DNA from: Membranihabitans marinus
Lineage (GTDB): Bacteria > Bacteroidota > Bacteroidia > Chitinophagales > Saprospiraceae
Length of the DNA stretch: 64,000 bases
Direction of reading: 5' to 3'
Assembly (NCBI RefSeq): GCF_021729155.1
Contig: NZ_JAJQYA010000025.1
Coordinates: 1-64,000 of the forward strand
Shown here: piece after piece, positions 10,649 to 19,821 of the stretch
Numbering within the stretch: position 1 is the first letter of the stretch
How the letters are laid out: each line of letters begins with the position of its first letter
Notes under the pieces: generated by a model
Told to the model about the DNA's origin: nothing
Seen by the model: only the letters and a program-made list of their open reading frames with translations
Database searches by the model: none
Program-made: the position numbers and the translations under genes

Positions 10649-13600
10649 GATATTTTTACTATTGAGTTTTTTTCTAATAGGCAGCATTAATTTCTCCTAT
10701 GGGCAATGGAAAACTGTCCTTGAAAATAGACCTGATGCCGATACTGCGCAAGTCGTAGAATTAAAAGTTGATTTTGAGAAATTGCCAGCCTATGTCGAAA
10801 ACCCAGGACGCCAAGTGGTCAGTCGACAGACAGTGGCTCCAGTATTTCAAGTAAGGAATATGGATAGCGACGATTATATTGTGAAAAAAGTAGGACGGTA
10901 TGGTCTACCACAATGGACGGAATGGCCAAATTCGATAGAGCTGCGTTCCCAAAATGATATAAATTCACTATGGCAAAGTCTAACGCAAAAAAGTGAGCCC
11001 AACCATACATTAGTTGGGGTTGAAGAATCCGGTGTAGAATTGAGGCAGGATGAATCTCATCAAACTTACACACAGTCTTATGCAGGTTACCCCATATACG
11101 ATTCTCCCGTAAAAATACATAGACTAAAAGATAAGATCTTGGTCAATAGTACAATGTTTCCCGAAATTGAAGTGGATCTTTCAAAGCTCAAAGTGATGGC
11201 TATTGAAGAATTGACCTCTAGAATGACCTCCGTTCTGGGGTTAAAAGTATATAAGGATAACGGTGACATGGGATTGTCCACTGGACTTCAATCGGCAGAT
11301 CTGCAATGGTATTACGATGAAGCTGGACACATTCACTTAGCTTATGTAGTAGATTATATCAAAGACTTACATCATCGATACCACGTCATCGCCGATGCTG
11401 AAACAGGTGAGGTTTTAGAGAAAAACAATATTGTATGTCATATCCACAACGATTTCCATGAGATCTCTGCTCACGATAAAGCAGTCGCCAAATCTCAAGT
11501 TTCCAAGACTGAAAGTTCGGTTTCTATTCTAGCCAATGAGATCGGATTGGGGACGGACCTCAACGGTGTAACTTATAATTTGCCGGTATGGGAAGAAGAT
11601 GGTACATATTACTTATTGGATGCCAGTGAATATATGTTCGATGCAGAAAATTCAGATATGCCATCATCCCCTCGAGGTGCTATTATCTCAGTTGATGGAA
11701 GAAATAAGAGTTTCGATGATGATGACTTCGGATTGTATTTCTTTTCGAGTAATACCAATACGTTTAATGAACCAGCAGGTGTTTCCGCTCAGGTCAATGC
11801 TATACTGAGTTACCGTTATTTTTTGGAAACATTTGGATTTAATTCTATTGATGGCAGTGGAGGAAATATTATTTCCATTGTAGATATTAGAGATGAAGAC
11901 AATTTGGAAATGGATAATGCATTCTGGAATGGATCATCCATATACTACGGCAATGGCAATACCGATTTTCATTCTCCATTGGCCCGATCATTGGACGTAG
12001 GGGCTCATGAATTGACCCATGGAGTAATTCAATCTACAGCTAATTTGAGATATGTAGGAGAATCCGGAGCCTTAAACGAGTCTTTTGCTGATGTATTTGC
12101 CGTGTTGATCGATCGAGATGATTATACCTTAGGGGAAGATGTGGTGAATACCTCTTTGTTTAAAACTCAAGCCTTGAGGGATTTGAGTGATCCCAACAAT
12201 GGGGGAAGTAGATTGGGTGATGGTGGTTGGCAACCCAAGCACGTCAATGAGCAGTATTTCGGAGATTTAGATGAAGGAGGAGTTCACATCAATAGCGGTA
12301 TTCCCAATCACGCCTTTTATCTTATTGCGGAAAACATAGGGAAAGAGAAAGCAGAGAAAATTTATTTTGAAGTTTTGATCAATTATATGACACCTCGATC
12401 GGACTTTAAAGATTTAAGAATTAGTGTCCTTGCCGAGGCAGAAAAGCAATATGGTATTTCGTCATCAGAATACAATGCATGCGTAAATGCTTTTGATGCC
12501 GTGGGGATTGTGGTGGAAACCGATCCGGGAAGTGAAACAATAGTAGAGGTTTTAACAGAAAATCCTGGAATCAGTCGAATGCTGGCAGTGGGAGATGCGA
12601 AAACAAGCATGATTCTTGCCGATTTAAGTGAGGGAAATGTTTCTCCAATTCAAGGAATAGAGAGTGTGTTTTCGAGACCATCGATTACTGATGATGGAAG
12701 TTTTGCCGTTTATGTGGATAATAGTAATCGGATTAAAATAATGGATGTGGATTGGGACAATTTGACCATCTCAATCGATTTCTTGGAATCCAATCCACAA
12801 ACTATTTGGCGCAACGCCGTAGTGTCTAGGGATGGGAGATTAATTGCCATAACCACTCAGAGTGTGATCGATGCCAATATTTATATATTAGATCGAAAAA
12901 CAGGGGAGGTAAAGGTTGTTGAATTATACAATCCTACAACTTCTTCAGATTTCTTTACCACCGACAACGTTCAATATGCCGATGCCATGGAGTTTGATCA
13001 TTCCGGTGAATATCTATTATATGATGCTTTCAATGAAGTAAGCGGTGTCTTTAGTATTGAGAACGCCACTTATTGGGATATTGGATTGATTCAAGTTTTT
13101 GATCGAGCATCTGATCAATTAATAGAAGATGGTCGAGTGGAGAAAGTTTTTCAAAATTTGGATCAAGATCTCAGCGTAGGTAATCCCACTTTTGCCAAAA
13201 ATCATGTCAATGTGATCGCCTTCGATTATGTAGATTTCGAAAACGATGAATATTATATCGGTACGGCCAATATCTCAACTGGTCTGGCCCAGCTTATTTA
13301 CAAGGGCAATACCATTATGTATCCCACCTACACAAAGGATGATCGATATATTCTGTTTAATGAAATCCAATCTGGTTCTACTACGAAGCTAGATGTACAT
13401 GGATTTAGAATGTCCGATGACGCCATGAGCCAGACGGTAGCGGATTTCGTACTTTTGGAAGAACATCAATGGGCTGTACCCTTTGCCAATGGAAGTAGAT
13501 CTCTGATATTGACCAACAATAGTGACTTGCCATGGGGCGACGCAGATGTTGCATTTGAATTGTACCCCAATCCGGCGATAGAGTATATAAATTTGCAATC

Positions 13601-13793
13601 AAAATTGCCCAGTTTAGAGATCCAATCGGTTGAAATCAGAGATGTGCAAGGACGAATAGTTTATCAACGAGAATGGGAAGTATCGGTGACCAATGCACGA
13701 TTGAACCTTCCTTCCTTGTCACCGGGGATATATGCCGTACAAATAGTGGATAATAAACAAGTGCAATACCTTAAAAAACTGGTTTTTCACTAA
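10641..13793 (+). CDS. Exported M4 (thermolysin-family) metallopeptidase with T9SS tail
   Basis: A secreted zinc endopeptidase. The 1050 residues show a signal peptide (about 1-21, ending SYG-Q), an FTP/PepSY-like propeptide (about 60-260), the M4 catalytic domain (about 300-630) with HELTH at 456-460 and the third zinc ligand Glu in GALNESFADVF shortly after, then a region of about 300 residues with WD/TolB-like beta strands, and a C-terminal sorting domain (about 970-1050: ELYPNP...LSPGIYAVQI...KKLVFH) typical of type IX secretion. All catalytic motifs are present, so it should be active. The 3' end overlaps the convergent isoprenoid-type gene by 23 bp. Confidence 0.95.
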   Translation: MNKIFLLLSFFLIGSINFSYGQWKTVLENRPDADTAQVVELKVDFEKLPAYVENPGRQVVSRQTVAPVFQVRNMDSDDYIVKKVGRYGLPQWTEWPNSIELRSQNDINSLWQSLTQKSEPNHTLVGVEESGVELRQDESHQTYTQSYAGYPIYDSPVKIHRLKDKILVNSTMFPEIEVDLSKLKVMAIEELTSRMTSVLGLKVYKDNGDMGLSTGLQSADLQWYYDEAGHIHLAYVVDYIKDLHHRYHVIADAETGEVLEKNNIVCHIHNDFHEISAHDKAVAKSQVSKTESSVSILANEIGLGTDLNGVTYNLPVWEEDGTYYLLDASEYMFDAENSDMPSSPRGAIISVDGRNKSFDDDDFGLYFFSSNTNTFNEPAGVSAQVNAILSYRYFLETFGFNSIDGSGGNIISIVDIRDEDNLEMDNAFWNGSSIYYGNGNTDFHSPLARSLDVGAHELTHGVIQSTANLRYVGESGALNESFADVFAVLIDRDDYTLGEDVVNTSLFKTQALRDLSDPNNGGSRLGDGGWQPKHVNEQYFGDLDEGGVHINSGIPNHAFYLIAENIGKEKAEKIYFEVLINYMTPRSDFKDLRISVLAEAEKQYGISSSEYNACVNAFDAVGIVVETDPGSETIVEVLTENPGISRMLAVGDAKTSMILADLSEGNVSPIQGIESVFSRPSITDDGSFAVYVDNSNRIKIMDVDWDNLTISIDFLESNPQTIWRNAVVSRDGRLIAITTQSVIDANIYILDRKTGEVKVVELYNPTTSSDFFTTDNVQYADAMEFDHSGEYLLYDAFNEVSGVFSIENATYWDIGLIQVFDRASDQLIEDGRVEKVFQNLDQDLSVGNPTFAKNHVNVIAFDYVDFENDEYYIGTANISTGLAQLIYKGNTIMYPTYTKDDRYILFNEIQSGSTTKLDVHGFRMSDDAMSQTVADFVLLEEHQWAVPFANGSRSLILTNNSDLPWGDADVAFELYPNPAIEYINLQSKLPSLEIQSVEIRDVQGRIVYQREWEVSVTNARLNLPSLSPGIYAVQIVDNKQVQYLKKLVFH

Positions 13794-14775
13794 AAAGTTG
13801 ACGCAATTTGCGGTCGTATTTAAACCATAATTTCGGATATATTGGGATACGGAGGCTCTGAATAATGGTTTTTTGAGGAATGTCATCAATATCAAACCTG
13901 TATTCTTTTGAGGTATGATGACCGTATAATTCCAGTGTGATTAAAGATCGAATGAGAATAATCCTTATTCTTGCGAGGTAGGGATTGCCGTCTTCCTCTT
14001 TGAATAGCCACCACAGATGGTTGACATCACGGATTTTTTCCCAAAATAGATCGGTAATTTTGGAGAGACTTAAATCCGATGTCATCAGGGTACTGCTGTG
14101 GTTTAACCTGTCCTTGAGGGCGTCGTTGATGTCGTTCGTCATTTGCATTAGGCCACCTAAAGCATAGAGGAAATCATGTTCTACAGGGTGGCAGACAGGT
14201 AAGATGGCAGATCGGTAAAATAACATGGCATAGCCTCCTTTTTCATAAGTGATTGATAAAATTTCTTCTAATCCAAGGGAGGACTGATTTTGAAGCTTAC
14301 TTCTTTCTTGTGCGAGAATTAATAGAGGAGTTATTTTTTGTAATAGATCGGGATTGGCCGCTTTACATTGGATGTTGTGAAATAAATATCGACAATACTG
14401 AGCCAGCGCGATCTCATCTTTTACAAGGGGAGAAGAATGAAATAGGATTCGATTTATATCTTCAATATTGTAATGGTAATCATCGATTAAGTCATCATAT
14501 ACTCCAGTAATCAGGGCTTGTAGGGTAGCTGTTTCCCGAATAGATGGCAATGGTATGCGGTGAATTGTCGCCAGGCAATGGTGTAAAACATTGGGCACTA
14601 GACAACCATAGAAAAGACTGTGTTTTTTGCGGTATAATACCTTTCGGTCTGATGGAGAAGCAATGTTTAAGGTTGCATTTGCTTGCCTTATAGTCGATAA
14701 TGTATAGTGGTATTGTCGTATACATTGTGGGGCTAGTCCTATGTATGGCTTTATGGTATGGTTGAAAAATGTCAT
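13771..14775 (-). CDS. Class 1 isoprenoid-fold enzyme (terpene synthase-like)
   Basis: An all-helical protein of 334 residues with two acidic metal-binding motifs like those of class I isoprenoid enzymes: DDLIDD at 94-99 and NDINDALKD at 214-222. Family knowledge: such motifs bind three Mg2+ and a prenyl diphosphate and are found in squalene/phytoene synthases and terpene cyclases. Overall similarity to squalene or phytoene synthase seems weak, so the substrate and product cannot be named. No membrane helix or signal peptide is evident. It starts 23 bp downstream of the VOC gene stop on the same strand, and its end overlaps the M4 peptidase gene end by 23 bp. Confidence 0.75.
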   Translation of the reverse strand: MTFFNHTIKPYIGLAPQCIRQYHYTLSTIRQANATLNIASPSDRKVLYRKKHSLFYGCLVPNVLHHCLATIHRIPLPSIRETATLQALITGVYDDLIDDYHYNIEDINRILFHSSPLVKDEIALAQYCRYLFHNIQCKAANPDLLQKITPLLILAQERSKLQNQSSLGLEEILSITYEKGGYAMLFYRSAILPVCHPVEHDFLYALGGLMQMTNDINDALKDRLNHSSTLMTSDLSLSKITDLFWEKIRDVNHLWWLFKEEDGNPYLARIRIILIRSLITLELYGHHTSKEYRFDIDDIPQKTIIQSLRIPIYPKLWFKYDRKLRQLFSEKPVF

Positions 14776-14798
14776 GGTGAAAATGGGGATGGCTGGCC

Positions 14799-15209
14799 CT
14801 AAGTGGTTTTGGAATAAGACGGATCGTTAAAAGTCTCATCGTTGGGTTCCCATAGTTCAATTTTACGCCCCTCTATATCCAAAATATGGACAAATTTGCC
14901 GTAGTCAAAGCTCTGAATTTCATCTAATATTGTTACTTTTTCAGCTCGAAGAATGTCCACTAAGGCGGTAAGATCAGCCACTCTATAATTGATCATATAA
15001 GATTGATCGGAAGGTTGAAAGTAGGTAGTGTTCTCCGGGAATGGGCTCCATTGTAGATATTGTTTACTTTGCTGATCATGGGAGTCACTGACAAAAAGAC
15101 TGCCGTAATCATCCATGATGAGTCCGAGGTGTTTTTCGTACCAGGCTTTAACTTTATCTACGTCTTTGCATTTAAAAAAAATGCCACCAATACCGGTTAC
15201 TCGTTTCAT
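14799..15209 (-). CDS. VOC-family (glyoxalase/bleomycin-resistance fold) protein
   Basis: A 136-residue single VOC unit. It begins with the usual GIGGIFFKCKDVDKVKAWYEKHLGL and ends with a strand HILDIEGRKIELWEPND, where the Glu would be a metal ligand in active members. The metal-binding set cannot be confirmed by eye. Likely cytosolic and dimeric. The gene is divergent from the S9 peptidase gene (58-bp gap) and precedes the isoprenoid-type gene. Confidence 0.9.
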   Translation of the reverse strand: MKRVTGIGGIFFKCKDVDKVKAWYEKHLGLIMDDYGSLFVSDSHDQQSKQYLQWSPFPENTTYFQPSDQSYMINYRVADLTALVDILRAEKVTILDEIQSFDYGKFVHILDIEGRKIELWEPNDETFNDPSYSKTT

Positions 15210-15267
15210 TTACTTATTTTTACGTGTAGCAATTTAGTCATTTTCTTTCATCCAACAAATTTGAATC

Positions 15268-17409
15268 ATGAGTCGCATTAACCTTTTTTTGATTACGTTT
15301 GCGAGTATTTTTACTATGACTTGTCAAAATAATGATGAAAATATGTCAATAACTGTAATGCCTTATCCAACTACGGTCAAGCAAGATGTAGTGGACAATT
15401 ATCACGGTACCGAAGTCGCCGATCCCTATCGATGGCTAGAAGTAGATACGGCCAAAGAGGTGGAAGCTTGGGTGAGAGCCCAGAATGAAGTAACTTTCGA
15501 TTATTTACATAAAATTCCATTTAGACAACAACTCAGGGATAGATACGAAGAGTTGTATAATTTTACAAAGCTGTCGGCTCCAAGAAGGGTTGGGAAATCC
15601 TTGGTATACTACAAGAATGATGGATTGCAGAATCAAGCCGTTATTTACATTGTCGATGAAAATGGTAGGGAAGAGGTATTACTCGATCCCAATACCTATT
15701 CGGAGGCTGGAACTACGGCTATCTCAATTGCAGGAATTTCAAAGGACGATAAATATATGGCTTTCTCCATTCAGGAAGCTGGATCAGATTGGCGAACCTT
15801 TAAAATTATGGATATTGCCAGTCGTGAGATGTTGGAAGATGAGTTGAATTGGGTGAAATTTTCAGGTGCTGCATGGCATAAGGACGGATTTTTTTACAGT
15901 CGATATCCAGAGCCAGAAGCGGGAACGGAGTTGTCCAAAGCCAATAGTTTTCACAGTGTATATTATCATCGCTTAGGCAGTGATCAAAGTGAAGATCAGT
16001 TAATCTATAGAGATGAGCAGCAACCGCGAATGTATCACAATACCAGTGTCACCGAGGATGGAGATTATTTGATTTTGTACAAGGCCAGTGGAACAGATGG
16101 TTATGAGACTTGGTATAAGCCGCTAAAAGAGGGGATAGCTGCCAATTTTCTTCCTTTATACCAGGGGTTTGAGCAGAAAAATAGTGTGATAGACCATCGG
16201 GATGGATATTTCTATGTTTTGACCGATGTCGATGCGCCAAACTATCGATTGGTTAAAGTGCCGGTGTCCAATCCAGGTGTGGATCATTGGAGCGAGGTGA
16301 TTCCGGAATCGGAGTTTTTATTGGAAAATGTACAGACTGGAGGGGGTAGATTGTATGGTCAATTTTTAGAGAAGGCCACTCATTCTATATACGAATACGA
16401 TTACGACGGACAGCAATTAAAGCAGATTTCTCTACCGGGTACGGGATCGGTTGGCGGTTTTGGGGGCAAAAAAGAAGATGAGGAATTTTATTATACCTAT
16501 ACTTCTTTTATTTACCCACCTACTATTTTCAAATACGATATGGAGTCTGGTGAGTCTGAGAAGTATTTCGAGAGCGATTTGGCTTTTAATCCCGAGGAAT
16601 ATGAGGAGAAGCAGGTATCATATCCCAGTTTGGATGGGACAATGGTTTCCATGTTTATTGTTCACAAAAAGGGCTTGGCATTGGATGGTCAACGACCTAC
16701 ATATTTATATGGCTACGGCGGATTCAATATTAGTTTAACCCCAAGTTTTTCAGCTTCAAGAATTTTGTTATTGGAAAATGGTGGTGTATTTGCCATGCCC
16801 AATCTTAGGGGTGGAGGAGAATATGGTGAAACCTGGCACGAGGCTGGAATGTTGGATAAGAAACAAAATGTATTCGACGATTTCATAGCTGCAGCCGAAT
16901 ATTTAAAGAAAGAAAACTATACTTCGACAGAGAAATTGGCCATCGCTGGAAGATCAAATGGTGGGCTATTGGTTGGGGCCTGTATGACTCAGCATCCGGA
17001 AATGTTTCAGGTCGCTTTCCCCGGTGTTGGGGTTTTGGATATGTTGCGATATCATAAATTTACCGTTGGTTGGGGCTGGGTGCCGGAGTATGGCAGCAGC
17101 GATGACGCGGAACAGTTTGCTTATTTGTATAAATATTCTCCGTTACACAATCTACAGGAAGGGCAGTCTTATCCTGCCACGATGATTACTACAGCGGATC
17201 ACGATGACCGAGTAGTTCCGGCTCATAGTTTTAAGTTTGCCGCTCGTTTGCAGGAAGTTCAAGCTGGATCTGCTCCAGTATTAATCCGCATCGACACCGA
17301 TGCCGGTCATGGGGCGGGCAAGCCGACCTCTATGATATTAGATGAACAGGCGGATTTATGGTCATTCTTTTTCTACCATACGGGAGGGGTGGAAATGGAT
17401 AATAAATAG
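15268..17409 (+). CDS. Prolyl oligopeptidase (S9A family), probable lipoprotein
   Basis: Serine peptidase cleaving after proline in short peptides. The 713 residues contain an N-terminal hydrophobic segment ending TMTC-QN (a lipobox-like site near residue 18), the PYPTTVKQDVVDNYHGTEVADPYRWLE start of the mature enzyme, a beta-propeller (about 100-430) and an alpha/beta hydrolase domain. The catalytic triad is visible: Ser563 in GRSNGG, Asp646 in DHDDRV and His681 in DAGHGAG. It is therefore probably an active, periplasmic or outer-membrane-attached enzyme. It stands alone on the plus strand. Confidence 0.95.
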   Translation: MSRINLFLITFASIFTMTCQNNDENMSITVMPYPTTVKQDVVDNYHGTEVADPYRWLEVDTAKEVEAWVRAQNEVTFDYLHKIPFRQQLRDRYEELYNFTKLSAPRRVGKSLVYYKNDGLQNQAVIYIVDENGREEVLLDPNTYSEAGTTAISIAGISKDDKYMAFSIQEAGSDWRTFKIMDIASREMLEDELNWVKFSGAAWHKDGFFYSRYPEPEAGTELSKANSFHSVYYHRLGSDQSEDQLIYRDEQQPRMYHNTSVTEDGDYLILYKASGTDGYETWYKPLKEGIAANFLPLYQGFEQKNSVIDHRDGYFYVLTDVDAPNYRLVKVPVSNPGVDHWSEVIPESEFLLENVQTGGGRLYGQFLEKATHSIYEYDYDGQQLKQISLPGTGSVGGFGGKKEDEEFYYTYTSFIYPPTIFKYDMESGESEKYFESDLAFNPEEYEEKQVSYPSLDGTMVSMFIVHKKGLALDGQRPTYLYGYGGFNISLTPSFSASRILLLENGGVFAMPNLRGGGEYGETWHEAGMLDKKQNVFDDFIAAAEYLKKENYTSTEKLAIAGRSNGGLLVGACMTQHPEMFQVAFPGVGVLDMLRYHKFTVGWGWVPEYGSSDDAEQFAYLYKYSPLHNLQEGQSYPATMITTADHDDRVVPAHSFKFAARLQEVQAGSAPVLIRIDTDAGHGAGKPTSMILDEQADLWSFFFYHTGGVEMDNK

Positions 17410-17508
17410 TTGATAATGGTCAATTATTAATGGTTGTCCTGTATGTCGACCCAAATGATTAATTGATGATTAACAATTAATAATTGATAATTAATAGCAA
17501 ATACGCAT

Positions 17509-17934
17509 ATGAAAAATAAAATATATCCTTGTTTATGGTTTGACGGACAGGCACTAGAGGCTGCAAAGTTCTATTGTTCTATTTTTAAAGATTCCAAAAT
17601 AATTGATGAAAATCCAATGGTAGTCCTCTTTGAATTAAATGGTAGCAAGTTTATGGGACTAAACGGTGGCCCCAACTTTAAATTCAATGAAGCTGTTTCG
17701 TTGGTTGTGGATTGTGAAAACCAAGCAGATATTGATGACTATTGGTCAAAGCTAACTTCGGATGGTGGGGTAGAGGGCAATTGTGGTTGGCTCAAAGACA
17801 AGTATGGGGTTTCTTGGCAAATTGTACCAACGATTCTTTCCAAACTCATGAATGACCCATTGAAATCCCAAAAGGTAATGGAAGTGTTTATGACGATGAA
17901 AAAGTTTGATATTCAAGCTCTTGAGAATGCATAG
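17509..17934 (+). CDS. VOC-family protein (PhnB-like)
   Basis: The 141-residue protein has the pattern of the PhnB/3-demethylubiquinone methyltransferase-like VOC group: IYPCLWFDGQALEAAKFYCSIFKDSKI at the start, FMGLNGGPNFKFNEAVSLVVDC in the middle and CGWLKDKYGVSWQIVP near the end. Members of this group have no proven common reaction. The AT-rich 99-bp gap upstream contains degenerate TAATTGATTAA-type repeats. No neighbour suggests a role. Confidence 0.9.
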   Translation: MKNKIYPCLWFDGQALEAAKFYCSIFKDSKIIDENPMVVLFELNGSKFMGLNGGPNFKFNEAVSLVVDCENQADIDDYWSKLTSDGGVEGNCGWLKDKYGVSWQIVPTILSKLMNDPLKSQKVMEVFMTMKKFDIQALENA

Positions 17935-18257
17935 GGGAAGAGGTTTTTTACTCTGCATCGAGGCATCACAACCATTGTATTGATCAGCTTTTATCTTGCG
18001 ATATACAGTGCAATCACGCTTGGTAGAGGCGCAAAATTTTGCGTCTAAATATAATTTACATAAATCGAAATTTTTATCCATTGATGCCAATAAAGATTAA
18101 CATGAAGTATTATTAATACCACACCGAAGCCAGTGGCAAAAAACCTGACGATATACAGGGCAGTCACGCCTCGGCACGGTGGCAAAAAATCTATCGAATG
18201 AGGTTGCAGTCACGCCTCGGCACGGTGGCCTCGGTTCCTTCATCTAGGCTCACCCAC
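17935..18257. repeat. Intergenic degenerate direct repeats and palindrome
   Basis: No gene is seen. The 23-bp unit CAGTCACGCCTCGGCACGGT(GGC) occurs at 18161-18183 and 18207-18229; a degenerate third copy lies near 18003-18040, where CGATATACAG precedes the unit as it does at 18150. The 14-bp palindrome CGCAAAATTTTGCG (about 18030-18043) is a motif often seen between genes in Bacteroidota. Confidence 0.7.
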
Positions 18258-18512
18258 CCGGAGCACAGTGGCTCCGGTTCCTTCATCCAATCCACATTTA
18301 CTGGATTGGGTTGTCCTCCGGACAACTTCATTCAGTCATCCTTTGGGCAACTACATTCAGTCATCTTCGCCAAATGCCGATTTACGGCATTTGGTTGCCC
18401 TAACGGGCAACTAAGCTCAGTCATCCTGAAGGGATGATATGTTATATCAGTGGGTTTCCAACCCACTGATAGGGGATAATCCTCGGTTGATTTGGCGGAC
18501 TTTTTGCCAAAT
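18258..18512. repeat. Array of eight different short hairpins
   Basis: Eight perfect short inverted repeats follow one another: CCGGAGC (18258), CCAATCC (18287), GTTGTCC (18310), CCAAATGCC (18370), GTTGCCC (18394), TCATCC (18421), ATCAGTGGGT (18446) and ATTTGGC (18490), each with its complement 2-16 nt later. The stems differ, but several are separated by the shared linker TTCATTCAGTCATC or a near copy. The 79-codon open frame across it is not credible. Confidence 0.8.
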
Positions 18513-18580
18513 GAGAATAAGTGAAACATGCTATCAATTGACAATATCACCAACCTTCTATAATATCTGATTGCAAAAAG

Positions 18581-18670
18581 TGTGACAAATCTCTAGTCAT
18601 TGCAATCTCAATAAACATGTTGGGATACCAAATGCCTTGGGTTCTCAATTAGCGGTATTGAAAGTCGCAA
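18581..18670 (+). repeat. Dispersed 90-bp repeat, truncated copy A
   Basis: From TGTGACAAATCTCTAGTCAT to GGTATTGAAAGTCGCAA this matches 43541-43629 with about 90% identity by eye. The right part of the longer element seen at 43.5 kb is missing or replaced by hairpin-rich DNA (18673-18775). Confidence 0.85.
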
Positions 18671-18843
18671 TGCCAACCCACCCGAAACACGGAGGTTTCT
18701 ACTCCTTCATCAAATGCCCATTAAAGGCATTTGGTAGACTTTCAGACTACTTCATTTAGTCGTGTCTCTATAATAATAAAACGAAAAATTTCAATCAATT
18801 ATAACTGTAATGCGTATAAATACAATTGAGTATTAGGCCTTTA
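18671..18843. other. Intergenic, hairpin remnants
   Basis: Contains one more hairpin (CAAATGCC/GGCATTTG, about 18713-18733) and a linker CTTCATTTAGTC like that of the array at 18.3 kb, then AT-rich DNA with a CAATTATAA...GTAT motif at 18795. No gene is seen. Confidence 0.5.
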
Positions 18844-19821
18844 TTATTTTACAGCTATTGAAAACTTTTCTACCACATTCTCTTTAGGTTCTAGCGTTTG
18901 TAGATAACCATATATGGCAGCCAAGTCCTCTGATTTCATTCCTGCATACATCGACCAAGGCATTATGGTTTGAAATTCACCTTCTTCAACCTTTTGGGGA
19001 AGATAAGTTGAATCTTGAAATATTTTAAATCGGTTAATAAAATCTTTTTCTGACCAACTTTTTATTCCTGTGTCATGTGGTGTAATATTGGAGGATCGAA
19101 CGATTCCTCCACTTAGAAGCTTAAATTCAAATCCGCCGGCAAAGTCATCGCCAATTATTTTTCCATCTTTTTGATTGGTATGGCAATCATAACATCCGGC
19201 TGCAGTAGTCATATACTTGCCATATTCGACAGTATTTTCTTTGGAAGGTATTTTTTCCAGAGTTTCTCCTTTGGTCGGTATGGTGTTTAAAATAAAGTTA
19301 AACGGGAAATAAGATACAGAAGGGGAAGGCGTATTTTCTATTGATGGCAATGACCTGATATAGGCAATAATGGAATAAATATCTTCTCTCGCCAATTGAC
19401 CAAAATTTTTATATGGCATGATTGGAAACAATGCCTTTCCATGCTTATTTACTCCGCTGGTAATCGCTCTAAAGATCTCTCCATCAGTCCAACTACTTAG
19501 ATTAAATGGTGTAATATTGGGAGATACATAGTTTCCAGGGAAGCCTAGATCTTCATTAAAGATTTCTCCTCCCATTCCATTGCTCCCTTCTTTTAGGGGG
19601 CCGCTAAATACATCCCATTCACGAGTAGAGTGACAATCCATACATAAAGTCACATGATTGGCTAAATACTCACCCCTTTCTAATCTCTTATCGGTTATTT
19701 CAATTTTAATATCTTCTGGTGGGCCTACGTTGGGAAGTGCTAATTTTACATAACTTAAAACCACACCTAATCCTATTAATAAAATCATTACACTAATTAA
19801 TAATATTCGTTTAATGTTCAT
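18844..19821 (-). CDS. Membrane-anchored diheme cytochrome c
   Basis: The 325 residues begin with an uncleaved-looking membrane helix (about 5-27) and then carry two cytochrome c domains, each with a CxxCH haem site: CMDCH at 60-64 and CYDCH at 210-214. Candidate Met ligands are in FPIMPY (about 135) and TIMPWSMY (about 287). This layout is that of electron-transfer subunits attached to the periplasmic face of the inner membrane, for instance with alcohol or sugar dehydrogenases, but no such enzyme gene is adjacent. It stands alone between two gene-poor stretches. Confidence 0.93.
   Translation of the reverse strand: MNIKRILLISVMILLIGLGVVLSYVKLALPNVGPPEDIKIEITDKRLERGEYLANHVTLCMDCHSTREWDVFSGPLKEGSNGMGGEIFNEDLGFPGNYVSPNITPFNLSSWTDGEIFRAITSGVNKHGKALFPIMPYKNFGQLAREDIYSIIAYIRSLPSIENTPSPSVSYFPFNFILNTIPTKGETLEKIPSKENTVEYGKYMTTAAGCYDCHTNQKDGKIIGDDFAGGFEFKLLSGGIVRSSNITPHDTGIKSWSEKDFINRFKIFQDSTYLPQKVEEGEFQTIMPWSMYAGMKSEDLAAIYGYLQTLEPKENVVEKFSIAVK

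Noticed and set aside
18198-18437. 79-codon frame across the hairpin array
   Set aside because: It is built from inverted repeats and linker words, so the apparent protein is a by-product of the repeats.
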